The notes: a model not told the origin generated them from the sequence alone. A DNA stretch of 29,238 nt from Actinomycetes bacterium (GCA_021793115.1 JAJYTJ010000031.1:1-29238); one strand, 5' to 3'. Positions 1 through 8,263 are shown, numbered from the stretch's first letter. A program made the numbers and translations.

Positions 1-668
1 CAGCGCACCTCCTCGACCTCGTCGCCCCACAGCTCGACGCGCAGCGGGTGGTCCTCGGTGGGCGGGAACACGTCGAGGATGCCGCCGCGCACGGCGAACT
101 CGCCGCGGCGCTCGACCATGTCGGTGCGGGTATAGGCCGCGCCGACCAGCGCCTGCTCCACCTGCTCCAGGTCCACCCGGTCGCCCACGCGCAGGCTCAC
201 GGGTTCGAGCTCGCCCAGGCCCGCGACCACGGGCTGCAGCAGCGCTCGCACGGGGACGACGAGCACGCGGACCGGGCCGGCCGGCCCCGGCTCGTCGCTC
301 GGGTGCGCGAGGCGCCGGAACACGGCCAGCCGGCGCGCCACCGTGTCGGCCCGCGGGCTCAGCCGCTCGTGGGGCAGGGTCTCCCAGGACGGGAGCACCG
401 CGACGTCGTCCTCCGGCAGGTAGCAGCGCAGCGCCGCCGCGAGCTCGTCGCCGTCGCGGCCGGTGGCGGTGACCACGACGAGCGGGCGGGCGTCCTTCGT
501 CGTCACCGCGGCGCCCCCGGCGCGCGCGCCGGCGAGCGCGGCCAGCAGGGGCGCCCGCACACCGGCCGGCGCGACGACGTCGAGCTCGCCGCGCGCGCGG
601 ACGTGCGCGAGCGCGCCGGACAGGCCGGGGTCGACGAGCAGGGCGGGCAGCAGGCCGGTGAGGTTCAT
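1..668 (-). CDS. mfd: Transcription-repair coupling factor Mfd, N-terminal part (gene runs off the left edge)
   Basis: Mfd is a DNA translocase that removes RNA polymerase stalled at lesions and recruits UvrA. The 222 complete codons visible cover the N-terminal UvrB-like, UvrA-binding region. Recognisable stretches are LPSWETLPHERLSPRADTV near residues 92-110 and ERRGEFAVRGGILDVFPP near residues 190-207, both characteristic of Mfd/UvrB N-terminal domains. The start is ATG at 668 (MNLTGLLPALL). A -10-like TAGACT lies on the same strand at 735-740. The 3' end lies outside the window. This is a housekeeping gene and appears to mark the border of the polysaccharide locus; its upstream region lacks the CGGGTGAA box found in front of the locus genes. 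Identification is from recognised family sequence. Confidence 0.93.
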   Translation of the reverse strand, partial: MNLTGLLPALLVDPGLSGALAHVRARGELDVVAPAGVRAPLLAALAGARAGGAAVTTKDARPLVVVTATGRDGDELAAALRCYLPEDDVAVLPSWETLPHERLSPRADTVARRLAVFRRLAHPSDEPGPAGPVRVLVVPVRALLQPVVAGLGELEPVSLRVGDRVDLEQVEQALVGAAYTRTDMVERRGEFAVRGGILDVFPPTEDHPLRVELWGDEVEEVR

Positions 669-734
669 GGGTCCTCGGGGGTGGGGCGGCAGCACGAAGA
701 TCCCGGAATCCGCGAGGACCCGGGGTGCGCCGCC

Positions 735-740
735 AGTCTA
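735..740 (-). promoter_or_regulatory. Probable -10 element of mfd
   Basis: TAGACT on the minus strand fits the actinobacterial TANNNT -10 consensus and lies about 66 nt before the mfd ATG. No clear -35 is visible. It serves as an internal contrast: unlike the polysaccharide promoters, there is no GGTGAA box 43-45 nt upstream. Confidence 0.45.
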
Positions 741-772
741 CGAGCGGCCGCCGACATGCCCCGGGCAGTCCG

Positions 773-2323
773 TCAGCCCGCGGACGCGCTCCGATCCCAC
801 CGGCTGACGCCGGCGGTCTGCCCGACGAGCGTGAAGTCGCGGCGCACCTGCGCGGCGCGGGCGGCGTCGAGCGGCCAGGATGCGGGGTCGGCGGGGAGCA
901 GCACGCCGTCGGCGCCGGCGATCTGGGCGCCGACCGCGGCGCCCCACGCGGCGTTCGAGGCCAGCCCTGCGGCGTCGGCCGAACGCCCGAGCGCCAGGTT
1001 CGCGCCGTAGGCGTCCGCGTAGACGTCGCAGCCGTGCGCGACGTCCCTCGTCGCGGCGTCCGCCCACACCAGCTGCGGCGCGAGCCCCCACACGCACTGC
1101 TTGCCCGCGGACCACGCGACGACCTCCGCCCTGGAGGACGCCGGCGCGCCGACCGCCTCCCACACCCGCGCGCCCACGACGGCGAGGACCCCGACGACGG
1201 CGACCGCCGCCGCGCCCGCGAGCGCGGCGCGCGCGCCGCGCACGGTCACCCTGTTCCAGAGACGTTGCGCGAGGACCCCGACGACGAGCGCGAGGGGCGC
1301 CGCCGCCCACGCCGCGTAGTGGTAGTAGAACGAGGCCGACACCGCGAGCACCCCCAGGTGGGCCAGCGCGACGACGGCCCACCATCCCTCGTCGGGCCAC
1401 TGCCGCGCCGGCGTCCGGAGGCGGACGGCGGCCATGATGGGCACGAGGCCGAGGAGCACGACCACCACCAGCGCGACCATCCAGAGCACCCCTGGCACGC
1501 GCCCGTCGGGCGCCCCGAGTCCGGCGAGCGGGGCGAAGGCTGCGCCCCGCTCGCCGATCGAGACCCCCTGCGTCGGGCGACCGAGCTGGGTGACCACGGT
1601 CTGCTGCCACATCTGGCGCGGGGCCGCCACGAAGAACGGCAGAGCCACCACCCCGGCGCCCAGCGCCACGCCTCCGGCAAACCGGAGCACGCCGCGCAGC
1701 CGGGACCGTGCCGCCACGACGAGCAGCAGCACCGCCACGTCGACGACGGACCAGTACTTCACGGCCAGCGCCAGGCCGAGTGCCGCACCCGCCCACACCT
1801 CGAGACGGCGGCCGCGCACCTGCAGCAGGCCCAGGGCGACGAGCAGGCCGAGGTTGATGGCCGGCTCGAGCAGCACGGTGCGCTCCGCCGATGCGGCGGC
1901 GCCCCACGCGGCGTAGCCCAGGCCCCCGACGAGCATCGCGACCCGGCCGTAGGGCCGAAGCAGCCGCACGACGAGAACCGCATTGACGGCCCCGAGCCCG
2001 ACGACGGCGACCCGCGCCGCCGCGAGCCTCACGGCGTCGTCGCCGCCGGAACCCCACCCCGCGAACGGGAGCATGGCCAGCAGCACGCCCGGCGGGTGGA
2101 GGAACACGAAGTCCCGGTACGGGAGCTGTCCGGAGGCGAGCGCCCGCGCCCCGAGGAAGGCCACGCCGTCGTCGTACTCGCGCTGCGCCGTCAGGGCGCC
2201 GGCCCACGCGAACGGCACGGCACGGACCACGAGCGCCGCCAGCGCGACCGCGAGGTAGGAAGGCCACGATCGGGCCGCGCGCGCCACCGGCACCGCGCCC
2301 ACCTGCATCAACGCGTGCCCCAT
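773..2323 (-). CDS. Multi-spanning membrane glycosyltransferase (GT-C fold, GT39/PMT_2-like)
   Basis: A 516-residue hydrophobic protein with about ten or more predicted membrane segments. After the first segment comes REYDDGVAFLGARAL with an acidic pair at D51-D52, followed by LPYRDFVFLHPPG. This is the classic first extracytoplasmic loop of polyprenyl-phosphate-sugar-dependent GT-C enzymes (PMT_2/ArnT/GT87 type), where the acidic pair is catalytic or metal-binding. Such enzymes transfer sugars from lipid carriers outside the membrane. The ATG at 2323 is chosen because it lies 8 nt after a -10-like TAGCCT; ATG at 2308 is an alternative. It follows the A-T-TE gene by 53 bp but has its own box-type promoter. 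Acceptor and donor are unknown. Confidence 0.8.
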   Translation of the reverse strand: MGHALMQVGAVPVARAARSWPSYLAVALAALVVRAVPFAWAGALTAQREYDDGVAFLGARALASGQLPYRDFVFLHPPGVLLAMLPFAGWGSGGDDAVRLAAARVAVVGLGAVNAVLVVRLLRPYGRVAMLVGGLGYAAWGAAASAERTVLLEPAINLGLLVALGLLQVRGRRLEVWAGAALGLALAVKYWSVVDVAVLLLVVAARSRLRGVLRFAGGVALGAGVVALPFFVAAPRQMWQQTVVTQLGRPTQGVSIGERGAAFAPLAGLGAPDGRVPGVLWMVALVVVVLLGLVPIMAAVRLRTPARQWPDEGWWAVVALAHLGVLAVSASFYYHYAAWAAAPLALVVGVLAQRLWNRVTVRGARAALAGAAAVAVVGVLAVVGARVWEAVGAPASSRAEVVAWSAGKQCVWGLAPQLVWADAATRDVAHGCDVYADAYGANLALGRSADAAGLASNAAWGAAVGAQIAGADGVLLPADPASWPLDAARAAQVRRDFTLVGQTAGVSRWDRSASAG

Positions 2324-2331
2324 GGCTTCCG

Positions 2332-2383
2332 AGGCTAGGAGGCGACGGCGCCCGGGAAGCGCCTTTTGGGACGATTTCACCCG
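2332..2383 (-). promoter_or_regulatory. Box-type promoter A of the membrane glycosyltransferase
   Basis: On the minus strand, CGGGTGAAA (2375-2383) is followed by TAGCCT (2332-2337); the first G of GGTGAA is 44 nt before the T of TAGCCT. The box overlaps the stop codon (TGA, 2377-2379) of the upstream A-T-TE gene. The -10 ends 8 nt before the ATG at 2323, so the transcript would be leaderless or nearly so. No canonical -35 is visible. Confidence 0.6.
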
Positions 2384-4995
2384 TTCTTGACGTCGTGGAT
2401 GCCGGCGTCCACGCCCGCCAGCAGCTCGTGCAGGTCCGCGACGACCGCCTCGATGTACGGCGTGCGCAGCAGCGAGTTGTGGTCGCTCGGGACGTCGTGC
2501 ACCGTGGCGTTCGGCATGAGGTGCTGCCACAGCGCGGCAGGGTCGCCGTTGTCGGCGGTCCGGTAGGCCAGCATCGGCGCGGCCCACGGCCGGGGCCGGT
2601 GGCGGCGGGCGACGAGCCCGGCCTGGCGGAACGCCAGCTTGTGGCGCGCCTCGACACGCGAGGGGACGAGCCCGGCGGCCGGCAGCAGCGCAGCCCGGGC
2701 GACGGCCTTGGCCGCCTGCACCGCACGCCCGCGGCGGCCCGGACCGATGTACATCGGGTCCACCATGAAGTCGGCGAAGCTCTGCCCCGCAGTCCCGGTC
2801 GCGGCGCTGCCGACGAACATCGGGTCGAGGATCACCGCGAGCACCCGCTCGCCCTGCTCCTCCAGGCGTCGCCCGATCTCCAGCGCGAGCATCGCACCCA
2901 GCGAGTGGCCGACGAGCACGTACGGCCCCGCCGGCTGCAGCCGGCGGATCGCCGCCAGGCGCGTGCGCACCATGGCACGCACCGACCACTGCGCCGGCGC
3001 ATGGCGCTCGAACCCGCGGGTCTGGAGCACCACCACGGGATCCTCGGTGTCGAGCAGGGCGGCGAACGGTACGAACGCCACCGTCGACTGCGCCGCACCC
3101 GCGATGCAGAACACGGGGCGCCCGGAGGTGCCCGGGCGCGTCTCGACGACGGTGGCGGGCCAGCGCGCCGAGCCGCGCGGCGTCCCGGCCCCCCCGAGCA
3201 GCGTCGCGAAGTCGCCCAGCGTCGTCGCACGCGTGAAGTCCGACGCGAGCAGCACGGCCCCGAACGACTGCTCGACGCGCACGAGCATCTCCTCGACCGC
3301 GAGCGAGTCGCCGCCCAGGGCGTAGAAGTCGTCCGCACGTCCCACGGCCTCGACGTGCAGCACCTGCCCCCAGATCTCCGCGAGCGAGGTCTCCACCGGT
3401 CCGACGGGGGATTCGTACCGGCGTGCCGGGACCGGCGGCAGGTTGACCCGGTCGATCTTCCCGCCGGCGTTCCGGGGCAGCTCCCGCAGCGGCACGATGT
3501 GGGCCGGCACCATCCAGGACGGCAGGCGCGAGGCGACGAACGCCCGCAGCTCGGCGACCGACGCCGTGCGTTGCCCCTGGCGCGGCACCACGTACGCCAC
3601 CAGCGCGATGACGTCGTTCTCCGTCACCGCGATCACGGCGGTCTCGGCCACGCGACCCGAGGCCAGCAGCGTCGCCTCGATCTCGCTCGGGTCGACGAGA
3701 TAGCCGCGGATCTTCACCGCGGCCTCCTTGCGACCCATGAGCCGCAGCAGGCCGTCCGCGTCGAGCACCCCGACGTCGCCCGTGCGCAGGTCCCAGCGCC
3801 CGTCGTCGCGCCGCCGGAACTTCGCGGCCGACCGCTCGGGGTCGTGCCAGTACCCGCTGGCCAGCAGCGGGGTGGCGACCACGAGCTCGCCGGGCTCGCC
3901 CGGCGGCAGCGTGCGCCCCTCGTCGTCGACGACACGCAGCGAGCGCCAGATGGCCGCGCGGCCCGCCGGCACGGCCCCCTCGGCGACGGGCACGGCCGCC
4001 GGCATGATCAGGTAGGACAGCGCCCCGCCCTCCGACGAGCCGAGGGACTGGACGAAGACACCGTCCGGCGCCTGGTGCGGCCGGAAGGCCGTGACGTCCT
4101 GCCCGTAGAGCGCCTCCCCGGCGGAGAGGACGATCCGCAGGTCGGGCAGCACGTCGTCGGCGGCCATCGTCCGGTGCAGGGCCCGCAGCATGGACGGGGT
4201 GGCCGAGAGGATGGTCGTGCGGGTGGTGCGCAGCCACGCGACGAAGCCGGCGGCGCCCGTGTCGCGGGGGTCGCACATCTCGAGCGTGACGCCCCACGCG
4301 AGCGCGACGAGCGAGCCGAGCATGCCGGCCGCGAAGTTGATGGGGAACGACGCCGACATCCGGTCGCCGAGGCGGTAGCCGAACTGCTCGCCGATCGCCA
4401 GGCTGTCGCCGGCGATGAAGCGCTGGTCCCAGACCACACCCTTGGGCAGCCCGGTCGAGCCGGACGTGAAGACGATGACGCCGGTGCGCTCGGGCGGCAC
4501 GGGCGCAGGCCGCGCGCCCGCCGTCGCCGCCACCTCGGCCGGCGAGCGCACCTGCGTCGGGAGCCCGGCGACCACCTCGGCGGCCAGCTCGCGGTTGTCC
4601 TCGTCGGCCAGCAGCAGCGTGGCCCCCGCGACCTCGAGGATGGTACGAATGCGCGGCACCGGCACCAGCCGGTCGAGGACGACGATCGGCCGGCCGCTGC
4701 GGATGACGCCGAGGTCGGTCACCAGCGCGGCCGCGTCGCAGCCGGTGAGCACGGCCACCGGCCCCTGGTCGCCCGCCAGGTCCTGCAGGCCACGAGCGAG
4801 GGCGGCCGAGCGCTCGTCGAGCTCCCGGTACGTCAGCACCGCGACGCCGTCGTTCACCGCCGGCTCGTCGGGCACGGCCGCCGCCACCGACTCGAAGAGG
4901 GCCGCGTACGAGGGCATCGCTGCGGCGTCGCGGCCCGCGGCACCCCCGTGCAGGGCGGTCAGCGGTTCGGCGGTCGCGGGGGCGGTCCGGTCCAT
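2377..4995 (-). CDS. Orphan NRPS-like protein: adenylation - carrier - thioesterase
   Basis: This 872-residue protein has three domains. An AMP-binding adenylation domain (about 25-520) has core A3 VFTSGSTGLPKGVV with K185, A5 near LGSSEGG, A7 LRTGDVGVLDADGLLRLMGR and A10 PRNAGGKIDR with K513. A carrier domain (about 530-605) has GGDSL, with S564 as the phosphopantetheine site. An alpha/beta-hydrolase thioesterase (about 625-872) has GHSLG with nucleophile S698, a likely Asp in ILDPM and H839 in SDHNS. It probably activates a carboxylate, loads it on its own carrier and releases or transfers it. There is no condensation domain. At the A4 position, where amino-acid-specific domains carry Asp in FDxS, the sequence reads INFAAGM, so an alpha-amino acid substrate is doubtful (inference). 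The start at 4995 is 7 nt after TAGCCT; ATG 4917 is an alternative. Substrate unknown. Confidence 0.85.
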   Translation of the reverse strand: MDRTAPATAEPLTALHGGAAGRDAAAMPSYAALFESVAAAVPDEPAVNDGVAVLTYRELDERSAALARGLQDLAGDQGPVAVLTGCDAAALVTDLGVIRSGRPIVVLDRLVPVPRIRTILEVAGATLLLADEDNRELAAEVVAGLPTQVRSPAEVAATAGARPAPVPPERTGVIVFTSGSTGLPKGVVWDQRFIAGDSLAIGEQFGYRLGDRMSASFPINFAAGMLGSLVALAWGVTLEMCDPRDTGAAGFVAWLRTTRTTILSATPSMLRALHRTMAADDVLPDLRIVLSAGEALYGQDVTAFRPHQAPDGVFVQSLGSSEGGALSYLIMPAAVPVAEGAVPAGRAAIWRSLRVVDDEGRTLPPGEPGELVVATPLLASGYWHDPERSAAKFRRRDDGRWDLRTGDVGVLDADGLLRLMGRKEAAVKIRGYLVDPSEIEATLLASGRVAETAVIAVTENDVIALVAYVVPRQGQRTASVAELRAFVASRLPSWMVPAHIVPLRELPRNAGGKIDRVNLPPVPARRYESPVGPVETSLAEIWGQVLHVEAVGRADDFYALGGDSLAVEEMLVRVEQSFGAVLLASDFTRATTLGDFATLLGGAGTPRGSARWPATVVETRPGTSGRPVFCIAGAAQSTVAFVPFAALLDTEDPVVVLQTRGFERHAPAQWSVRAMVRTRLAAIRRLQPAGPYVLVGHSLGAMLALEIGRRLEEQGERVLAVILDPMFVGSAATGTAGQSFADFMVDPMYIGPGRRGRAVQAAKAVARAALLPAAGLVPSRVEARHKLAFRQAGLVARRHRPRPWAAPMLAYRTADNGDPAALWQHLMPNATVHDVPSDHNSLLRTPYIEAVVADLHELLAGVDAGIHDVKNG

Positions 4996-5002
4996 GCGTC
5001 GA

Positions 5003-5055
5003 AGGCTAGGCGAGCGGGGGCAAAACGGACATCGCGGGCGCCGGATTTCGCCCCG
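5003..5055 (-). promoter_or_regulatory. Box-type promoter B of the A-T-TE gene
   Basis: On the minus strand a variant box CGGGGCGAAAT (5045-5055) lies upstream of TAGCCT (5003-5008). The GGCGAA start is exactly 44 nt from the -10, and the -10 is 7 nt before the ATG at 4995, suggesting a leaderless mRNA. The spacing and -10 hexamer are identical to promoter A although the intervening DNA differs. Confidence 0.55.
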
Positions 5056-5151
5056 TGCCACCGGTCGTCCGGCGGTCTGGTGACCGACGACCCGTCGCGC
5101 CAGGCCGACGTCAGCCGCCCACCGCGGCACCGCGTCGACCACACTGCGGCC

Positions 5152-5902
5152 ATGGCGCGCATGGCCGTGGCCGGCAACGCCTCGATGACCGCGTTCGCAC
5201 GCGAGCACGGCGTCCGCCAGGCCACGTGCGGCAAGCTCGTCGTGGCGACGACCCCGGCCGAGGTGGCGCTCCTGGCGTCCCTCGCGCAGCGGGGCGCCGC
5301 GAACGGCATCGAGGCGGTGCAGGCCTCGTCGCAGGAGGCGCGCTCCCTCGAGCCCCGGGTTCGCGTGCTGGCGGCCCTGCGTGTGCCCGGCACCGGGATC
5401 GTGGACGACGTGGGCATCTGCGACGTGCTCGCCGACCAGGTGCGGTCCGGCGGTGGACCGGTGCGGTTCGGGCGGTCGCTCGTGGGTGCGCGGACCGTCC
5501 CGGGTGGCGTGGTGGCCACGCACGCCGAGACCGGCCGGGCGGGCGAGGCCGAGGACCAGCCCGGCGATGCGCTCGCGGTGTGCGGCGGGCTGCACGCCGA
5601 CTGCCTGGCGCGGGCCCCTCGTCCCCGGCGCGCAGGAGGTGCTGCGGTCGCTGTCCCGCCGACGATTCGCCGCGTCGCTCGCGCGGAGGGTCCCCGGCGT
5701 CACGGCCGACGACCTGGTGCCGGAGCCCGTGGGCGCCCGCGCCCAGGCGCTCGCGCGGGACGGCCGGCTCGTCGACGACTCCCTCGTCCGCACCGCGCCG
5801 CGGCAGGCGCACGTCATCAACGCGCCGTCCCCCGCCGCGACCGCGGCGCTGGAGATCGCCCGCTGCCTCGTGTCCCAGGTCGACGCGGTCCTCGGCGCCT
5901 GA
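5152..5902 (+). pseudogene. lhgO: Decayed L-2-hydroxyglutarate oxidase (lhgO) remnant
   Basis: Two adjacent segments in different frames match consecutive parts of the LhgO/YgaF FAD-dependent oxidase family. The first (from about 5152, ATG frame) reads VAGNASMTAFAREHGV, CGKLVVATTPAE, EARSLEPRV, LRVPGTGIVDD and GGLHADCLAR. At about 5610-5640 similarity switches to the +1-shifted frame, which reads RSLSRRRFAASLARRVPGV, GARAQALARDGRLVDDSLV and HVINAPSPAATAALEIAR and ends at the TGA at 5900-5902. Missing are the N-terminal GxGxxG FAD-binding region and roughly 100 or more residues of the middle. A single intact reading frame is therefore impossible. The family assignment comes from memory of LhgO sequences. 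It has no link to the flanking polysaccharide genes and is probably a relic of an older gene order. Confidence 0.8.
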
Positions 5903-5907
5903 CGCCG

Positions 5908-7038
5908 TCAGCGGCGGCGCCCGCTCGCCGCGGCGTACACGGCCTCGTAGTCGTCGACCACCCGGTCCCACGTGAACGCCGCCACAACGGCGCGGCCGGC
6001 GGCGGCCATCCGGCGGGCCGCCGCGACGTCCGTCACCACGAGCCGCAGGGCCCGCGCCAGCGCGGCGGTGTCCAGCGGGTCGACGACCAGCCCGTCCACG
6101 CCGTCGGTGACGAGGTCGGCCGGACCGCCGCGGGACGTGACGACGAGCGGGGCGCCCGACCGCCATCCCTCGAGCACCACGATGCCGAACGCCTCGACGC
6201 GGCTGGGGACCACCACCGCCAGGGCGCCTGCCATCGCCGCAACCACCGCGCCGCGGTCGAGCCGGCCCGGCAGGTGCAGCGGCACGCCGAGCTCGCGAGC
6301 GCGGGCCGCGAGCGCCCCGCGCTCCGGGCCGTCGCCGCCGATGACGAGCGCGACATCGGGCAGGCCCGCGGCAGCGAAGGCCTCCAGCAGCAGGTCGAAG
6401 CCCTTGGTGCGCACCAGCCGACCGACCGCCAGCAGGTAGCGCTCCGGCAGCCTGATCTCGCCGGCCGGCTCCGCCCGGTCCACGCCGTTGGGCACCACCA
6501 CGGCACGGCCGGGCGCGAGCGCGAACCGTCGTTCCAGGTCCTGCACGACGTGCGGCGAGCAGCCCGTGACCGCGTCCGCGCGCCGCAACGCGGTGACGAG
6601 TGCGCGCCGCAGCAGCGCCGACCGGCCGAACACGTCGTCGGCGTCGCCGGACGTCTCCCCGTGGGACGACACCACCAAGCGACGGCGCGACGCCGCCGCG
6701 ACCGCGGTGGCCCACGCGCCGTTCGGCCCGAAGCACTGCACGTTGAGCAGGTCGGGCCGGTCCGCGCGCAACGCCCGGCGCCAGGCCCACCACGCCGCCG
6801 GGGCGCGCCGAAGGAAGTGCGCGAGCGAGCCGATGCTGCGGGCGGGCATCGGCGTCGGCAGCCGCCGGACCGTCACCCCGTCGACGACGTCCGGCGCATC
6901 GACGTCGCCACGGTCCACCACCCACACGACGACGTCGTGGCCGCGGGCACGCAGACCTGAGGCGACGTGCCGCACGTGCTCCTCGACGCCGCCGACCTGC
7001 GGGGCGAACGAGCTCGCCACGAGCGCGACGCGCGTCAT
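5908..7038 (-). CDS. GT4-family glycosyltransferase
   Basis: A 376-residue cytosolic GT-B retaining glycosyltransferase. The N-terminal Rossmann half begins at once (MTRVALVASSFAPQVGGVEEHV), with a glycine-rich acceptor-side loop. The C-terminal half contains the linker VPNGVD (183-188), AVGRLVRTKGFD (about 204-214), GGDGPE and the E-x7-E nucleotide-sugar motif beginning VEAFGIVVLE (E282, E290). The length is normal. The start at 7038 lies directly before the conserved beta-strand, with GGGAA upstream. It is transcribed divergently from the next GT4 gene; the shared region holds a perfect inverted repeat made of two regulatory boxes. It probably adds a hexose to the lipid-linked glycan; donor and linkage cannot be told. 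Confidence 0.88.
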   Translation of the reverse strand: MTRVALVASSFAPQVGGVEEHVRHVASGLRARGHDVVVWVVDRGDVDAPDVVDGVTVRRLPTPMPARSIGSLAHFLRRAPAAWWAWRRALRADRPDLLNVQCFGPNGAWATAVAAASRRRLVVSSHGETSGDADDVFGRSALLRRALVTALRRADAVTGCSPHVVQDLERRFALAPGRAVVVPNGVDRAEPAGEIRLPERYLLAVGRLVRTKGFDLLLEAFAAAGLPDVALVIGGDGPERGALAARARELGVPLHLPGRLDRGAVVAAMAGALAVVVPSRVEAFGIVVLEGWRSGAPLVVTSRGGPADLVTDGVDGLVVDPLDTAALARALRLVVTDVAAARRMAAAGRAVVAAFTWDRVVDDYEAVYAAASGRRR

Positions 7039-7097
7039 GCGCAGTTCCCGGCGTGGGGTGCCACCATGCCCGCCACCACCTCCCGTCGTCGGGCGCC

Positions 7098-7148
7098 ATC
7101 GTAGGTGGGAGGGCGCGAGCCGCGGCCGACGCCGTGGCGGATCACCCG
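7098..7148 (-). promoter_or_regulatory. Box-type promoter C of the minus-strand GT4
   Basis: On the minus strand CGGGTGATCC (7139-7148) is followed by TACGAT (7098-7103), with 43 nt from the GG of GGTGAT to the -10. The transcript would have a leader of about 55 nt before the ATG at 7038, unlike most other box promoters here. Confidence 0.55.
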
Positions 7149-7166
7149 CCCCCGGCCGGGTGATCC
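7139..7166. repeat. Perfect inverted repeat, probable operator of a divergent promoter pair
   Basis: The arms GGATCACCCG (7139-7148) and CGGGTGATCC (7157-7166) are exact reverse complements separated by 8 bp of C/G-rich DNA. Each arm is a regulatory box pointing outward to one of the two divergent GT4 genes, each 43 nt from its -10. A dimeric DNA-binding protein could occupy it. A transcription terminator is unlikely, because there is no T-tract and no gene ends here. Confidence 0.65.
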
Positions 7167-7207
7167 CGTGCCGCGCGAACCCGCACGGCGGCACCCGGCT
7201 CCACAAT
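7157..7207 (+). promoter_or_regulatory. Box-type promoter D of the plus-strand GT4
   Basis: CGGGTGATCC (7157-7166) lies 43 nt (GG to C) before CACAAT (7202-7207). The hexamer is 6 nt before the ATG at 7214, an ideal leaderless arrangement. The same CACAAT hexamer recurs in promoters F and H. Confidence 0.6.
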
Positions 7208-7213
7208 GGCGGC

Positions 7214-8263
7214 ATGCCGCGCCTCGTCCTCGCCACTCTCGCGGCGTCCGTGCCGATGGGCCTTCAGGTGTACGAGCGGGAGGTCTCGCAGCGCGCGCAG
7301 GCCGCGCTCGGCGGCGGCGCCGACGTGTCGACGTGCGTCACGCGGACCCTGCGCTCACCGTTGCCGGGCGACCGGCGCGTGCCGGGCTGGCTGCTGCGCA
7401 CGGCACCGCCGGCCGTGCGCCGCGCCGCCGGCGCGCTGCTCTACGGGCGGGCGACGGCCGTGCACCGGATGGGGTTGTCCCTGCCACCGGCTCGCGTCCC
7501 CGAGATCCTCACGATCCACGACACCGTCGCCTGGCGCTTTCCGGACGAGACACCACCCGAGCCTTTCGCGGCGACGGACGCCCGGCGCGCGGCCGCGGTC
7601 ATCTCGGTGTCCCGGTTCGCCGCCGACGACGTCGCCGAGCGGCTCGGCCTGGACCACGTCCACGCCATCCCGAACGGGGTCGACGAACGGTTCTTCGACG
7701 CCACCCCGCTCGACGCCGCAGCGTTGGCGGCTCTCGGCGTCGTCGGGCCCTACGTGCTGCACGCGGGCGGATCGACGCTGCGCAAGAACCTCGAGGGGCT
7801 GGCCGCGGCGTGGCCCTCGGTGCGGTCGGCCGTGCCAGGGGTCACGCTGGTGCTCGCCGGTCCGCCCTCGTCGCGCCGGGACGCGCTCTTCGGGTCCCTG
7901 CCCGGCGCGGTCCGGGTCGGCCGGGTGCCCGACGAGATCGTCCCCGGCCTCGTCGCGGCGGCCGCCGCGGTCGCAGTGCCCTCGCTCTACGAAGGTTTCG
8001 GCCTGCCCGCGCTCGAGGCGATGGCGGCCGGCGTGCCCCTCGTCGCCGCGAACCGCTCGTCGCTCCCGGAGGTCGTCGGCGACGCCGGGACGCTGGTCGA
8101 GCCCGACGGTACCGCGCTCGCCGAAGGCCTGGTGCACGCGTTGCGGCGTGACGGCGAGGTCACGGCCGCCGTGGAGCGCGGCCGCGCGCGCGCCCGCCGG
8201 TTCTCCTGGGACGTCAGCGCCGCGCGCCACGCCCAGGTGTGGCGCAGCGTGCTGGGCTGCTAG
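7214..8263 (+). CDS. GT4-family glycosyltransferase (mannosyl/rhamnosyl-transferase-like)
   Basis: A 349-residue GT-B enzyme. The N-terminal half holds ILTIHDTVAWRFP with H102, followed by ISVSRFAADDV. The C-terminal half holds IPNGVDERFF (about 152-161), HAGGSTLRKNL with the R190-K191 phosphate-binding pair, and LYEGFGLPALEAMAAG with E260 and E268 in E-x7-E spacing. This pattern resembles the GT4 subgroup containing WbpY/WbpZ/MtfB mannosyltransferases, but specificity is inference. The start at 7214 is 6 nt after a -10-like hexamer, so no Shine-Dalgarno is expected. Its TAG stop shares the palindromic CTAG with the stop of the convergent acyltransferase gene. Confidence 0.88.
   Translation: MPRLVLATLAASVPMGLQVYEREVSQRAQAALGGGADVSTCVTRTLRSPLPGDRRVPGWLLRTAPPAVRRAAGALLYGRATAVHRMGLSLPPARVPEILTIHDTVAWRFPDETPPEPFAATDARRAAAVISVSRFAADDVAERLGLDHVHAIPNGVDERFFDATPLDAAALAALGVVGPYVLHAGGSTLRKNLEGLAAAWPSVRSAVPGVTLVLAGPPSSRRDALFGSLPGAVRVGRVPDEIVPGLVAAAAAVAVPSLYEGFGLPALEAMAAGVPLVAANRSSLPEVVGDAGTLVEPDGTALAEGLVHALRRDGEVTAAVERGRARARRFSWDVSAARHAQVWRSVLGC

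Noticed and set aside
2347..2367. Hairpin GGCGC/GCGCC followed by TTTT on the plus strand
   Set aside because: No plus-strand gene ends upstream, the stem is only 5 bp, and it lies between the box and -10 of a minus-strand promoter; probably incidental.
5055..5975. Plus-strand frame of 306 codons over the lhgO region as a new gene
   Set aside because: The translation is low-complexity Arg/Pro/Ala. The recognisable LhgO segments are in the two other plus frames.
2395..6960. A very long open frame on the plus strand (over 1500 codons) and many others of 150-690 codons opposite real genes
   Set aside because: High GC removes stop codons from antisense and shifted frames. The translations are Arg/Ala/Pro/His-rich with no motifs and lie across well-supported genes. 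Only a short part of the 2395-6960 frame (about 5152-5620) has meaning, as the lhgO remnant.
7139..7166. Inverted repeat as a Rho-independent terminator
   Set aside because: It lies between divergent gene starts, has no T-tract and coincides with correctly spaced promoter boxes on both strands.
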